Below the pieces are notes generated by a model. It was not told where the DNA came from. It did not search any database and saw only the letters and a program-made list of their open reading frames with translations. A stretch of DNA of 64,000 nucleotides, taken from NCBI GenBank assembly GCA_013368315.1, contig JAACJM010000084.1, positions 248,001-312,000 on the forward strand, read 5' to 3'. A program made the position numbers and the translations under genes. This stretch comes from Tetrapyrgos nigripes. Taxonomy: Eukaryota > Basidiomycota > Agaricomycetes > Agaricales > Campanellaceae. Shown in pieces: positions 45,372-56,064 of the stretch. The first letter of the stretch is position 1. Every line of letters begins with the position of its first letter.

Positions 45372-48342
45372 TTATCTAAGTTGTAATCTATTTCTGTTGT
45401 TGCATGAAAAACAAACAAAAATTGTACATTTCCGTAACATTACTTGAGACATAAGAGACATAAGATGTATGTAAATGAGTGACAGTACATAAAACAAGGT
45501 ATAGGTATGAACTTTCTCTGCTTCCTTTTCTGCCGTCCTTTGCCTAGTCATCCTGACAGACGGCTCCTCACCCTGATCCTCACCTTGATCCAGAAGGGGT
45601 AATTTACGCTTACGTGGTGTGTGAATTCCCCTTTGGATCACCTGGCCCAAAGTCACCTCTACCTCCTCTACAAGCACCATCCAGCTGGCCAGATACGTTA
45701 ATTTGGTATCTGTCTGCATGGTTTCAGGACTGTCTCCTATCAAGAAGCCCAAGACCCAGACCAAGCAGCAAATGAGCTGCCAGATGCCATTCTTCCCAGA
45801 CACTGAGTCAAGCAGTGCCCAATCCTCCAAATCCGACTCCCGCACCGGCAAGATATCCGTCCACCAGGCCCAAAGGTCGCTCAGCATCTTCTCCGCAATT
45901 GAGATGTCATCAGTACAGTTCATCATTGCCGGCTGGCCGGCCTTCACCCACAGCTTCACCAACTTCAGCTCCTTCTTTGACTCCACAGTACCGTTCACTT
46001 CCGTATAATGAAACTTGCCCTCATACTCGATGAATGTTTCCAGCAGCGTCTCCAGATTCTCCTTCCACGGTTCCCCACTCCACACGTTGAAAACCTCATG
46101 CCATTCCGTAAGGTACAAGCGCAGCTGCGGCCAGAAGTGATCACAGTCCAGGTGTGTCCAAACTGTGGGTGCCCCATATCTTCCTCATGACTTTCTGGAC
46201 CGACCGTCAGATTAGACAATTCCTTGGCGTGAGATGTAGAGTGCCCAATAGAGGAGGGATCAATAGGGGTGGAACTGGTAGAGGTAGAGCTGGTAGTGGA
46301 GATGTTGAGAGAGGAGGGATCAGCAGGGGTAGAGATAGTGGAGATGTTGAGGGAGGAGGGATCGGTAGAGGTAGAGGAAGTGGAGACGTCAAGGGAGGAG
46401 GGATTGGTAGAGGCAGAGGTAGTGGAGACGTCAGCAGAGGAGGGATCGGTAGAGGTGGAATTAGCGTTGGCAGTGGAGGTCTTGGCAGAGGGATCCGAGG
46501 GTTCAATTCCTGAAGTCAAGGGAGTTGTTGTTGACAAGTGACGCACTTCTGGAACCGTAATTGATGAGGTTTCGTTGTTCGCGCCAACAGAATCGCGACC
46601 AGGTCCTGCACAAGAACATTTGCTACATTGTTGATTTGTGGTTTTTGCCGAGGTAGTAGGAGATGAGGATTGTTGTCCTTCGTCAAAGCCTGCTGGAGCA
46701 ACGACAGGTGCATTGCCGATCGCTCTGGCTGCTCTTGCCTCCGCATCTACAAAGACCAAAGTAGTTTAAATCAGTCAATAATTAAATTAGACAAAAAGTA
46801 TAAAGAAAGAACATACTAAACACCTTCCTCCCAAACTTCAGTAGGCTTTGCTTGGTTGCATCATACCCTGGAGGATCTGCCTGAGGCCACAGCAATCCAC
46901 TTGGCATTTCTCCATGGTGAAACCTGCGTAATGTAAGTTGATCAGAAACCACGCTGAAAACTTGGACAAATTAGTAGACAAACCAGAATGTATCAATCTG
47001 ACCGCCCTTCTGCCCATTTGGACCCGCCAAAACCATTCCTGTATCTTCAGCAACAGCACAGCCAAACTTTGCTACCTCTGGACCCCATCTTTGTAACGCT
47101 CTGAATTGAAGGTCGTCAGATATAAACGGTGACAGCGGCAGACAGAAATATATTTACCTTTGCCAATCCTCTGCCGTCTTCCACTTGGCTCTCTTCCCAA
47201 TCTTTCAATTCCTTCTCATATAATTTGTCCACCGCTCTCTGGATCTCCTCCTTGAATTCTGGAGTCTGTCTAGAATCTGCTTGGCTGCATTGGCTCTAAC
47301 AGCAACACCAGCGGGCTTCTTCATCTCTTCCCCCTCACGCCCACCTTTCTCCCAATCGTCATATGCCTTTTCAGCGTCCTCAAGGTCCTTCTCTGCATCC
47401 TTCTTGATGTACTGGTCGTAATAGAGGTCTTGAAACATAGCAACGATAGGCTTCTTCACTGGCTTATGAGACTTCTTGCTTGATTTGAAGACTTGCTTGA
47501 TTAGTGATCCGTTGCCTTGATCGAAGGACCGTTTGTTTTTTCTGAACCATTCTGAAACACGCTATCAAATTTTGTCATGAGTGCTAAATCGTCATTGAAG
47601 CTGAAGCATAACGTACCTCCCGCAATTTGAAGACCTTGCCGTGCTTCACCTCAAACTCCTTGTCTGAGAGCTCCTTGAACTTCTCCTTCAACACCCACAT
47701 AAATTCCTTCTGGTCTACTGCCTTCGCAACACCACTGGATGGCTCGGAATTGCCTTCAACTGAGGGAAGCTCCTGCGTGGCTGGAGTAGGAGCATCTGAG
47801 ACATTGCCACTTGCCGGACCATTGGGAGCATTGGGAGCATTGCCATCAGGTCCTGGCACTGCAGGAAGCGGGGAGGGACCATTCTAGTGCTCTGGGACCT
47901 CTGGAAGGCTTGGAGATGCAGCACCACTGCCTGATTCTGCACCAGGGGTGGATGTAGTATGGCCAGGCAAGACCCTACCTGAATGTATGCCAGTACCTTC
48001 ACCCATGCGAGAAGATGTCTTTCCAACTCCCTACTGTCCATGTCGTTGGTGTGCTGATCATCCTTGTCCTTGTCATCGTCGTCGTCGTCGATGTCTGAAT
48101 CCTATAGTTAACCAGGTAGCACACAACAACTAGATAGAAATAGATATACCCAGTGACTCCGGAAACTTGTCCATAAAATACAGCGTTGTGGTGTTGTAGA
48201 ACGTCGTGACTTTGGTCCCCTTGGCCTTCTGAGACTGGTTAAATTCCTCGACATTCTCCCTTAGATATTCGAGCATGGGACCATCACAGTGCCAGGGCGT
48301 ACGACCCGTTTTCTTCTTCTGCACAGATTTTCTGTGTGGCAT
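45372..48342 (-). CDS. Mushroom-type uncharacterised gene 1
   Basis: Starts at 48342 (MPHRKSVQKKKTGRTPWHCD) and reads GPMLEYLRENVEEFNQSQKA with TTFYNTTTLYFMDKFPESLG before an intron. Later exons give an Asp-rich run (about 48090-48060), a Pro/Ala region (47880-47750), EFMWVLKEKFKELSDKEFEV (47700), SEWFRKNKRSF (47550), coiled-coil-like KKDAEKDLEDAEKAYDDWEK (47400), the Ser/Thr repeat region (46480-46250) and a C-terminal block with LWAWWTDILPVRE, SGKNGIWQLICCLVWVLGFL and a Lys/Arg stretch TPRKRKLPLLDQGEDQ. I associate this order (start motif, W-rich C-terminal block) with a gene family widespread in mushroom genomes and of unknown function. Exon 47065-46838 has stop codons in the frame I followed, so this copy may be partly decayed. 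Confidence 0.5.
46251..46478 (-). repeat. Coding minisatellite, 42-60-bp units
   Basis: GAGGAGGGAT recurs at 46251, 46311, 46353, 46395 and 46437. Spacings of 60, 42, 42 and 42 are all multiples of three, so the reverse-strand protein repeat (DPSSLNIST, DPSSLDVST and similar, 14 residues) stays in frame. This is a length-variable Ser/Thr linker inside gene 1. Confidence 0.85.
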
Positions 48343-48779
48343 TTTCGAAACGAGAATGAGCAGAGAACGCCAGTCTGAGTTAACAAGAAGACGCGTTTTC
48401 TAGTCACGCAGATGTGACCACACGTGTCACATTGATTCCTTCACACTTGGGTGGGCGCTACACCACCCACTTGTTACCCAAATATGTATTTACTCTTATA
48501 CTTATACTGCATAGCTAAGACTACATGTACGAATACTGTCCTGAATATACAGGCTAGCTCCCGACAAAAATTGCACACACAAGAAAATGGATTGGTAATA
48601 AGTATGTGTACTTGTACTATGTATCTACAACTAACTGTATACCTATATACCACCGGGCTCGAATATACATATGAGATGTTGAAAAAATTGCAAGTAAAAG
48701 ACCCCACAAGGTCCAACTCAGGCAACCATATTCTAGGTCATGTTAGACTGAACATTTGATACACTTTTTACCTCTAGGT
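48343..48779. other. No gene recognised
   Basis: Upstream region of gene 1. Short forward and reverse open frames near 48451-48759 lack motifs and are AT-rich. Any promoter of gene 1 should lie at 48343-48430. Confidence 0.4.
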
Positions 48780-49560
48780 AGAGGCAATTCCCGGGAAATT
48801 CCCCGGCCAGAGGGACTTCCCAGGCTCCATCAGGGACTTTCCCCAGGGAAATCACATTCAATTCCCCAGACACTTAGATCATAAAAACATTTGTTTCTCT
48901 GGGATAGGTCAATATATTCTTTCTTTTGACATCTCCAGCTTTGCAACTCCACCCCATAAAAACATTTTAGCAGTCCAAATAATACCCAAATTATTGAGCT
49001 GTTTCTGCTGCAGGCCTCCATCACATGTTACACACACATCTCACTGTACACCAGAGGTGCAAACTTAACATAAACACAAATAGAAACACAAAATGACATT
49101 GCACTTTACTCTTCAATTCCAAACTCCAAGAATGAGCAAGCACATAATTACTGGAATTATATTGACTTAACACTAGTTACCACATCTTACTTTACAGCTG
49201 CCAAATACATTTTGTTTATCATTTCAACCATGCTAATTAATACTTTTACCTTATAGAACAGGGATTCTGGGGAACTCCCTGCTGAACTGGGGAACTATGG
49301 GGACTTCCCAGGGGATTTGGGAACTCCAGGGAGTTCCCTGGACAACTGAGGAACTGAAGGGAATTCCCTGGAGGACTGGGAACTGCAGGGAATTCCCTAC
49401 TGCCAGTTTTCCTCAACCCAAGGGAATTCCCCAGTGATGGGACTGGGGAATTCCCTCCTCATGCATTCTGGGGAATTCCCTTCCTCCAAATTTATGCCAG
49501 GGAATTCCCTTTGTCAGTGGAATATCTGTACCAGGGAATTCCCTACCTCCAGAACAAATC
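48780..49560. repeat. Non-autonomous element or repeat rich in GGGAATTCCC palindromes
   Basis: Seven exact copies of GGGAATTCCC lie between 49359 and 49543 (49359, 49388, 49422, 49446, 49471, 49500, 49534), with variants GGGAACTCCC, GGGACTTCCC and GGGAGTTCCC just before. A smaller cluster on the left (48787-48870) includes CCCGGGAAATTCCCCGG and GGGACTTCCC. The two clusters flank about 400 bases of ordinary AT-rich DNA, as in a non-autonomous transposon with subterminal repeat arrays. No clear terminal inverted repeat or target duplication was found. Confidence 0.7.
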
Positions 49561-49969
49561 CACATTCTCGATCTAACTTACCTCCTTGTTACAAGAGTTA
49601 TTCATATCAGATTTTCACATGCACCATACCACATTCCTTTATATTTTCTCTTTATTACAAGAGCAATTCATATCAGATTTCCAGCCCGGCTTAAGCATAA
49701 GAGCTGCTGATCTTGCTGTACCTTCTGCGAAGGTCAAAAAACATGTACACTCTTATAGACCATGTCATTTGATTAATAGAATATTACATAAAACAGGCGT
49801 ATCTTAGAAATTGTAAAATAACATGTATGCACCACAGATAGAACATGAGACGGCAAGCCCAAGTCAACAAAGAACAGAGACAACCAACCACAGCAAGCAC
49901 AAAACAACCAGAGACACATCCAAAGAAAGGAGTCGAAGGATATCCCACCATAACCCAACTCAACACCAA
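49561..49969. other. No gene recognised; 3' flank of gene 2
   Basis: Short repeats of TACAAGAG(T/C)(A/T)ATTCATATCAGATTT occur near 49589 and 49656. No coding sequence is supported. Confidence 0.4.
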
Positions 49970-51984
49970 TTACTCCGCCATTCCTCTCTTCTTCTTTCTC
50001 GGGGGCATTTCTTCCTCTTCCTTCTCCTTCACCTCCTGTTTTCTCTTATGTTTTTTACGGGAATCCTCTTCACCTTCATGAGGCTTCATCCTACTATGGT
50101 TATCCACATTTCCTTTGACGCCAGAAGCAGCCAACTCCGCCTGTTTCACCTCCACAGCTAGCTTCCTGGGGCTCGGTTGATGTTGATGTCGTACAGATCG
50201 TGCACGAGAGGGACTCTCGTCCTCTGTTGGTGCATCATCTTGTGGGCCCGGTGTTGCTTTCCTTGGCTTGCTCCCTTGAGTCACTTGGGTCGGCAGTGGC
50301 TGCTTCGAGGTTGTTCTCTGAGTTTGCATTCCTCTGGGGACAGGTGGTCGGCTGGAAGTTGGTTGCTCTGTCGTCTTTTCTTTCCTGCTATTGAGGTCTT
50401 GCTGTCCAAGCGAACCGGAACGGGATATCGTTGTCATTCAGGTGTTTGACCGTTGAGGCTGAGCAGGCATGTCACTGACATCTCCACCGTCGACTTCGGT
50501 GTGGTTTTCTTCACCCATTTGATCATCATCTTCGCCTTCCTCCACCTCATCCAATACATCCATCACAGTAAGCACTGCGTCTCCATTGACGTCGCTGATG
50601 AGATGCACTTTCCCTTGCTTGGCCAAAGGTGCATTGCACTTCTCTGTCAACAAGAGAAGATAGAATTCTTCAGTTACAATGACGACAGCGCATTTAATAA
50701 TTTATGATCACTCACCATCACTCCAGCTTACAATTCTTGCCCCCGTCAGACCTGCCGCCAGCACCTCCTCATCAGCTTCAGTTCTGGCATCTTTGCTCAT
50801 GCCCCACGCAATCATATACTCGCATCTGGCCTTGATGATCTGTTCCGTAGTCGGCTTCTTAAGTTGCTTTGCTTTGTCAGGGAAAGGGACATCTTCTGGC
50901 CAATCGATCATCTTCACTTTGTGCGCGTAGGCTTTCTTGCCGAAATGAACGCCATAGCTCATGGTTTTCAGCTGCCCTTTGGTGCAATGTTCTGTAGAAA
51001 GAATGCCTTTGAATTTAACGCTCACGACCCAGCTCAGGCACTATTACTCACTCAAATCATACGCCCAGATCCACGGAACAAGTGTACGCATGCGGTCTTT
51101 GTTGTTGAAATCTTGTCTGTAAGCCAAAATGATGGCTCGCCGTTCTGCATCGTTGTCGTTCATCCCTAGTCGACTATCTGTGTCTGCCAGCCTGAGCTTC
51201 GCATTGTTGTCCTTGAGCTGAGTGGTTAACGGCTCTTTATATGTCTCAACCAAGATTCTGAAATGCTCCCCGTAACCAAACCGTTTAGAACGGTTGTTGT
51301 TGTTGATGTCGTGCACCTCCCCAATCACAATCAGCCCCCAAGTGTTGTAAATGGGTTGAGCCTGCAGGAAAAGTTTGATGTGCATTAGTTCAAGCATTAC
51401 CGACGATGCTAGAGACAGACCAGACTGACCACTTTCATCATTTTGTCCACACATCTATTCATGGTGGCCAACGAAACCCCTCTGCGTCTTTGATCCTCCG
51501 TCTCCTGGTCCTGACAGTCCTGATACCAATTGACATAAGGCATCAGTGCCTCCCGACGAGCGTCGACATTTTGCCACTCCTTCCCCAACTTCCTCCTCAA
51601 CAGCTCTTCGTACTTCCCTTTCATCCTCGCCGTGTACTCCGCCACTGGTTCCTTCTCCTTAGGTCCATGACCCCTATCAGCCATCCACGCAAGCCACACG
51701 TTCCATGGATTGACGTTCCTGTTCCCTCTGACTATATCTCCAGCGACCTCAAACAAGAGGTGAGAGGCCTTCCCATGCTTTCTCACTAGCTGATAGATCT
51801 TTGTCTCGTATTCGTAGCGAGCCTTCAGAACTTCTTTTCTGGCCTCTTTGTGGAGTGGTCTGGAGCTTGTGGCGTACACCTCTGCCTGAGGCTCGTACTC
51901 AAGACTCTCTGGGTCATCCAGGGGATCATTGAACTCCTTGGGAAGGTGCTCAATATCTTTAAAATCATCTTCGTCTTCTGAATT

Positions 51985-52072
51985 CCTCACTTTCCCCTTT
52001 CCCTTCCCCTTCCCCTTCCCCTTCCCCTTCCCCTTCCTCTTGCCCTTCCCCTTCCTCTTGTCCTTGCCCCCC
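51985..52072 (-). repeat. CTTCCC hexanucleotide repeat encoding Lys-Gly run
   Basis: About a dozen CTTCCC units with two interruptions on the forward strand, read on the reverse strand as alternating Gly and Lys in gene 2. Basic low-complexity runs of this sort often bind nucleic acid or act as nuclear signals. Confidence 0.85.
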
Positions 52073-53059
52073 TTCCTCTGTCCTTGATGTGCATTCCCAT
52101 CCATGTCGGCGGAGGATTCAGTGCCGGTATTAAGGTCAGGTGTCCCTTTTTTCTTTGACTGTATGCCCTTGCTACTCTCAACCCCAGACTTAGCTGGTTT
52201 CTCAGGCTTCTGCTTGGACTTAGTAGCAGTTGCAGCATGAGTAACGGATGTTGTCCTGGTCTTTTTGATGGTGTGCTCTTTGGGACCTGTGCTCTTTGCC
52301 CCTGGGTCGACCTCTGCTTCCGAATCATCCTCCCACTGCACTCTTTTTCCATCGTCCTGGTCTTGTTCATCAGGTTCGATGTACTTTGTCTTGGTCCTGA
52401 CATCATCACGCCTGTGGCGTGGCCTTGGACGTCTCTGCACCGCCTCCTGTTCTTTGTCGTTGTCGTTGTCATCCAGCACGTAAGCTCTCAGGGGCTTGGG
52501 ACGAGGCAATCTCGTTGGTGATTCCTGTTCACTTTCCTCGGACTGAACATCCTCCTCGACCATATCACCCAGTTGCGTCTCTTCCAGTCTCCCCCGCATC
52601 TCCTCATAATCTTGTCGCCCCTCGTCACCTTCATCTTCTCTCTCTTTGCCCTGCTCTTCCTCATCATACCAATCTTCCTGTCCCCATGGCTGGCCGAAGT
52701 CCTCAAAACCGTCTAAGAATTGTTCCTCTTCGTCTTGTTCCAGCACCTCCCCCAATGGCTGGCCGAAGTTCTTGAAAACCTTCTACGAATTGTTCCTCTT
52801 TGACTTCCTCCAGCACTGTCCCACGGGCCCCTAGACCAGTGTTGCTACCCACCACAGTTGTGGCTCTTTCTGGCGGGGCGATCGCTGGCTTGAACTGTGA
52901 TTTCCTGAAATCTAGACAATCAAGTAAGTATTTGCCATCCTAAGTGCTGAAAGAGCTTAAATACATACCTATGAATGGGCCATTCACTTGATGCTTTGGT
53001 GTTGACTTGTCTCCTGCATCACTAGGCTCACCAGAAGCATCCACCAGCAGTCTAGACTC

Positions 53060-53500
53060 TGCCTTGATACGACTCCCCACACGAGATGGAGTGGATACTG
53101 GGGAGTCAGTGTAGCTGACTCTTCGCAAGCATCATTCTCCTCCACACCACGCTCGCCAGACACACTGGGCACCCGTGTAGATTCTGCATTGGTCCGACTC
53201 CCCACACCAGATGGAGTGGATACTGGGGAGCCGGTGTAGCTGATTCTTCTCCAGCATTATTCTCCTTCGCACCACGCTCGCCAGACGCACTGGGCACCCA
53301 TGTAGACTCTGCATTGGTCCAACTCCCCACACCCGATGGAGTGGATACTGGCAAAAGCGATTTGGCATGGGGGGGGCAGTGTAGCTGATTCTCCTCCAAC
53401 ATCATTATCCTCCACACCAGGCTTGCCAGATGTACTAGGCAGCAGTGAAGACTCTGCATTGGTCTGACTCCCCATTCCAGATGGACTGGATACAGGCAAA
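53060..53500 (-). repeat. Four-copy tandem repeat inside gene 2, frame-breaking period
   Basis: The segment ACTCCCCA-ACC-GATGGAGTGGATAC starts at about 53067, 53191, 53317 and 53462 (spacings about 124, 126 and 145). On the reverse strand each copy reads VS(S/T)PSGVGS-TNAES...SGERG...ESAT, but because the period is not a constant multiple of three the copies fall in different frames. Each reverse-strand unit begins GTATCC and contains AATGCAG 40 bases later, so it could also be spliced; without a transcript this is undecided. Confidence 0.75.
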
Positions 53501-54117
53501 ACAGAGCTGGCCCATGCTGAGGGAGAGAATTCACCTCTGCACGTTGTTGGATTTGTATGACGGGATGAAGCCGGAAGCAGAGTCAGAGCGGATGATGGAG
53601 GCCGGGAGATCGGAATCTCTTGATACTCTCTCAAGAGGCGTAGATTGGTAAACTGCACCTCATCCCGCCAGTGCTGCTTCATGTAGGCTGCATAGATGCT
53701 GTCTTTGAGTTCCATTTCCCATTGGTCTTCTGCCTGTTCCCAATTTTCCTCATTTGCTTCCATGTGTGAGTCCTCCTCACCGGTAACATTCATCTCTTCC
53801 TCTCCCAGCTCTCCGACGCAATGTTTGAGACCTGTGGATGTTGAAGCAACAGGATCCAGGTTTCCTTCCATGCCTTTGTTCTCAGCCCTTTCAGCCATCT
53901 CTTCCTCTCCGAGCTCCCCGGTGAGATTTTCCAGATTTGATGACGCAGAAGCAACCGGACCTGTAGACACTGAGGCAAGCTCCAGTCTCTCGCATTCGTC
54001 CTTCTTCAATATGTGTTTGAACCATGGAAGGGAGATGTACGCCTCCCTTTGAAATTTCTTGCTGTTTTTGAGCAGTGTGGCTTCTGCATTGGCTGCTGCC
54101 CGAGTCCGACGTTTCAT

Positions 54118-55702
54118 GGTGCTGCCAGAGAAGGTATCAAATCCACACTAAAATCAAGACTTCAGCACCTCGAACATTCCAGAGAAATCTCGGTTCCTAC
54201 CTAAAGAGGTTCCAAGGGATAGAAAACACGGGAGGAGGGAACCAGGTTTCCCTAAGCCAGCGACCCACGCCAAGATCCCATCTGAGATCCTACATAATTT
54301 GTTCTTTGTTTTACGCGCAGCACTAATCATATGGAGAAAGTCAGTGTTATAGTCTGTTGGCTCAGAGCCAAAGCAGCCTCTCACCATACTCTCGCCTCGT
54401 GGCCTCATGGCTAGACAATACAGTTAAAATCGGTCGATCCGGGGTTGATGCAGGCGCATCAAAGTGACGAATCCAACACCAAAGTCCACCAATGTTGGGT
54501 ATCGGGGCCAATGGTCTCCGTTCTAAGAGACAGCTGCACAAATGGAGCACTCAACATCGTGCCCATCAGGGATCTAATCACTTACCTCATTCTTAGACGG
54601 CACCTGCTAGTTTGTCTTCTTCAAAACGTCTTTTCCGACGACACCATATCACGACTAAGCGAACCCGACCCTTGGACAACAGTGCCCATTCAACCACATT
54701 CTTGACACCCAACATCCCTATCTCGTCAGGGTCAATGGGGGCCAGCGGTAGTTTAAGGTCATTTCAAATCGTTGTCTCACAGCACATGTCAATCGTAGAT
54801 CATTTCGTCAACGCCATGACTTTGGTTTGTTGAGATACAGAAGTGCATGTTGCACGTACACATGAAAATAAACTAGTTTTTATTTTTATGAGTAATTGAC
54901 ACCTCATTGTTCACACACCCGACCCTGAGGGTGCTCGAAAATCGTGCAGAGCCCCTTTGCCATGTCTCGAAAACTAGGGAAATATCAATGAGCCTACATT
55001 ACAAGCTTCAGCTGGCCCAAAAACGCACCAACGTGTGCAAGAATGCCGTATGTCTTGTCCGAGCGCTATATCCCTGTGCCCAGTAGTGTTGACCAGGTTA
55101 TCTCCATTCATATGTGTGCTTGCTGTGAAGACAGGAGTCAGTGATCGAGTCCTTGATTCAGAAACAGCACTCACAGTGCTGATGGGTAGTTTACTGTCGT
55201 TCGGACAAGCCTACCAAGACGTGATGCGATGCGACATGACACGCTCACATGAGAACACACGTGGTAAACACTTGTGGGACCGGTATCAATTTTTTTTTCG
55301 CTATGTATTAAAATTTCTGATGGTACCATAGTAGCTACCCAGCCCCGGTGTACACTGACCCTTTTGGGCTTTCTTCACCCATACATCCTCATTCTACCCT
55401 TCCCCATCCAGACTTCCTGACTATTGTACGGTCAAAGACTTTGGCTGCAAGCCAGGTCTATTAGAAAATCCCATGCACTCCACGTAATAACCTTACCTCG
55501 CTCTGCTTCGATATCTCCCACCATCTCCCTCTCAGGATCTCTGTGACAGGGTACGGCGGTAACCAAGCAAAGAGTCAAAGAGTGCATAGCGAAGAAGGTT
55601 GTCGCTTGAGTATTAGGATGCAGGTGACGATGAGGGGGTGATGCAGGTAAGTTGTCACCACTGGAGGTTCAGTGGGTACGACAAAGGAAACGATGACGAA
55701 GG
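54118..55702. other. No gene recognised between gene 2 and KDZ copy B
   Basis: Short open frames on both strands lack motifs. A box A-like TGGCCTCATGG (about 54398) and box B-like GGTCGATCC (about 54432) are suggestive of an old tRNA-derived repeat but no cloverleaf can be drawn. The stretch 55400-55700 is GA-rich. Confidence 0.35.
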
Positions 55703-55842
55703 GATGATGAAGGTAGAAAGGAAAGAAAGAGACCGTGAGAATATGTTGTCGAGCACGTCAACACTGGCCTAGCGCAGGCCTACAACCTGGTCTGGGTTTC
55801 ATATTCTCACGGTCTCTTTCTTTCTTTGTTACCTTCATCATC
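55703..55842. repeat. Inverted repeat (hairpin), arms about 43 bp
   Basis: Left arm GATGATGAAGGTAGAAAGGA... to ...GTGAGAATATG (55703-55745) and right arm CATATTCTCACGGTCTC... to ...ACCTTCATCATC (55800-55842) are reverse complements except for small slips in the A/G tract. The 54-base spacer contains its own GGCCTAGCGCAGGCC palindrome. It lies 222 bases upstream of the Spt5-like gene of copy B. Confidence 0.93.
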
Positions 55843-56064
55843 GCTGTCCACCGGAGCTCTGAAGCAACCACTACAACATCGGTGAGTTATCTTTCAGTTG
55901 TGGAGTAGAATACAGTATTATACCGCTCCTTTGAGTGCCAAATAATATATTATTGAAGTGAAAAGGCGACTTTGAGACGCTATTTAATGGATTTTAATCA
56001 ATGATGTCTCTGAAAAAGGCACAGAAAGACTGATTAAAGCGTCTCTTACTACAGGGTCGCCCAT

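Larger units (their letters stand above)
49970..54117 (-). pseudogene. Mushroom-type uncharacterised gene 2, one in-frame stop
   Basis: Starts at 54117 (MKRRTRAAANAEATLLKNSK) with acidic repeats GELGEEEM, then WRDEVQFTNLRLLREYQEIP (53650), a tandem-repeat region (53500-53060), an acidic/Lys-rich region with a (Lys-Gly)n run at about 52070-51990, and a more ordered block: NPWNVWLAWMADRGHGPKEK (51710), KLGKEWQNVDARREALMPYV, YNTWGLIVIGEVHDINNNNR (51350), AERRAIILAYRQDFNNKDRM, KMIDWPEDVPFPDK (50910) and a Pro/Lys tail ending KKKRGMAE at 49970. The frame is interrupted by a TGA (complement of 50438-50440) with the same frame continuing for 155 codons. The NPW(N)-W-LA motif recurs in mushroom proteins of unknown role. 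Gene 1 and gene 2 are adjacent and parallel, and may belong together. Confidence 0.5.

Noticed and set aside
45372..54117. TET/JBP-type oxygenase genes, which are reported near KDZ elements in basidiomycetes
   Set aside because: I looked for an HxD...H...R iron/2-oxoglutarate pattern in genes 1 and 2 and elsewhere and could not find a convincing one.
54390..54445. Possible tRNA (box A-like TGGCCTCATGG, box B-like GGTCGATCC)
   Set aside because: No acceptor or anticodon stem can be paired.
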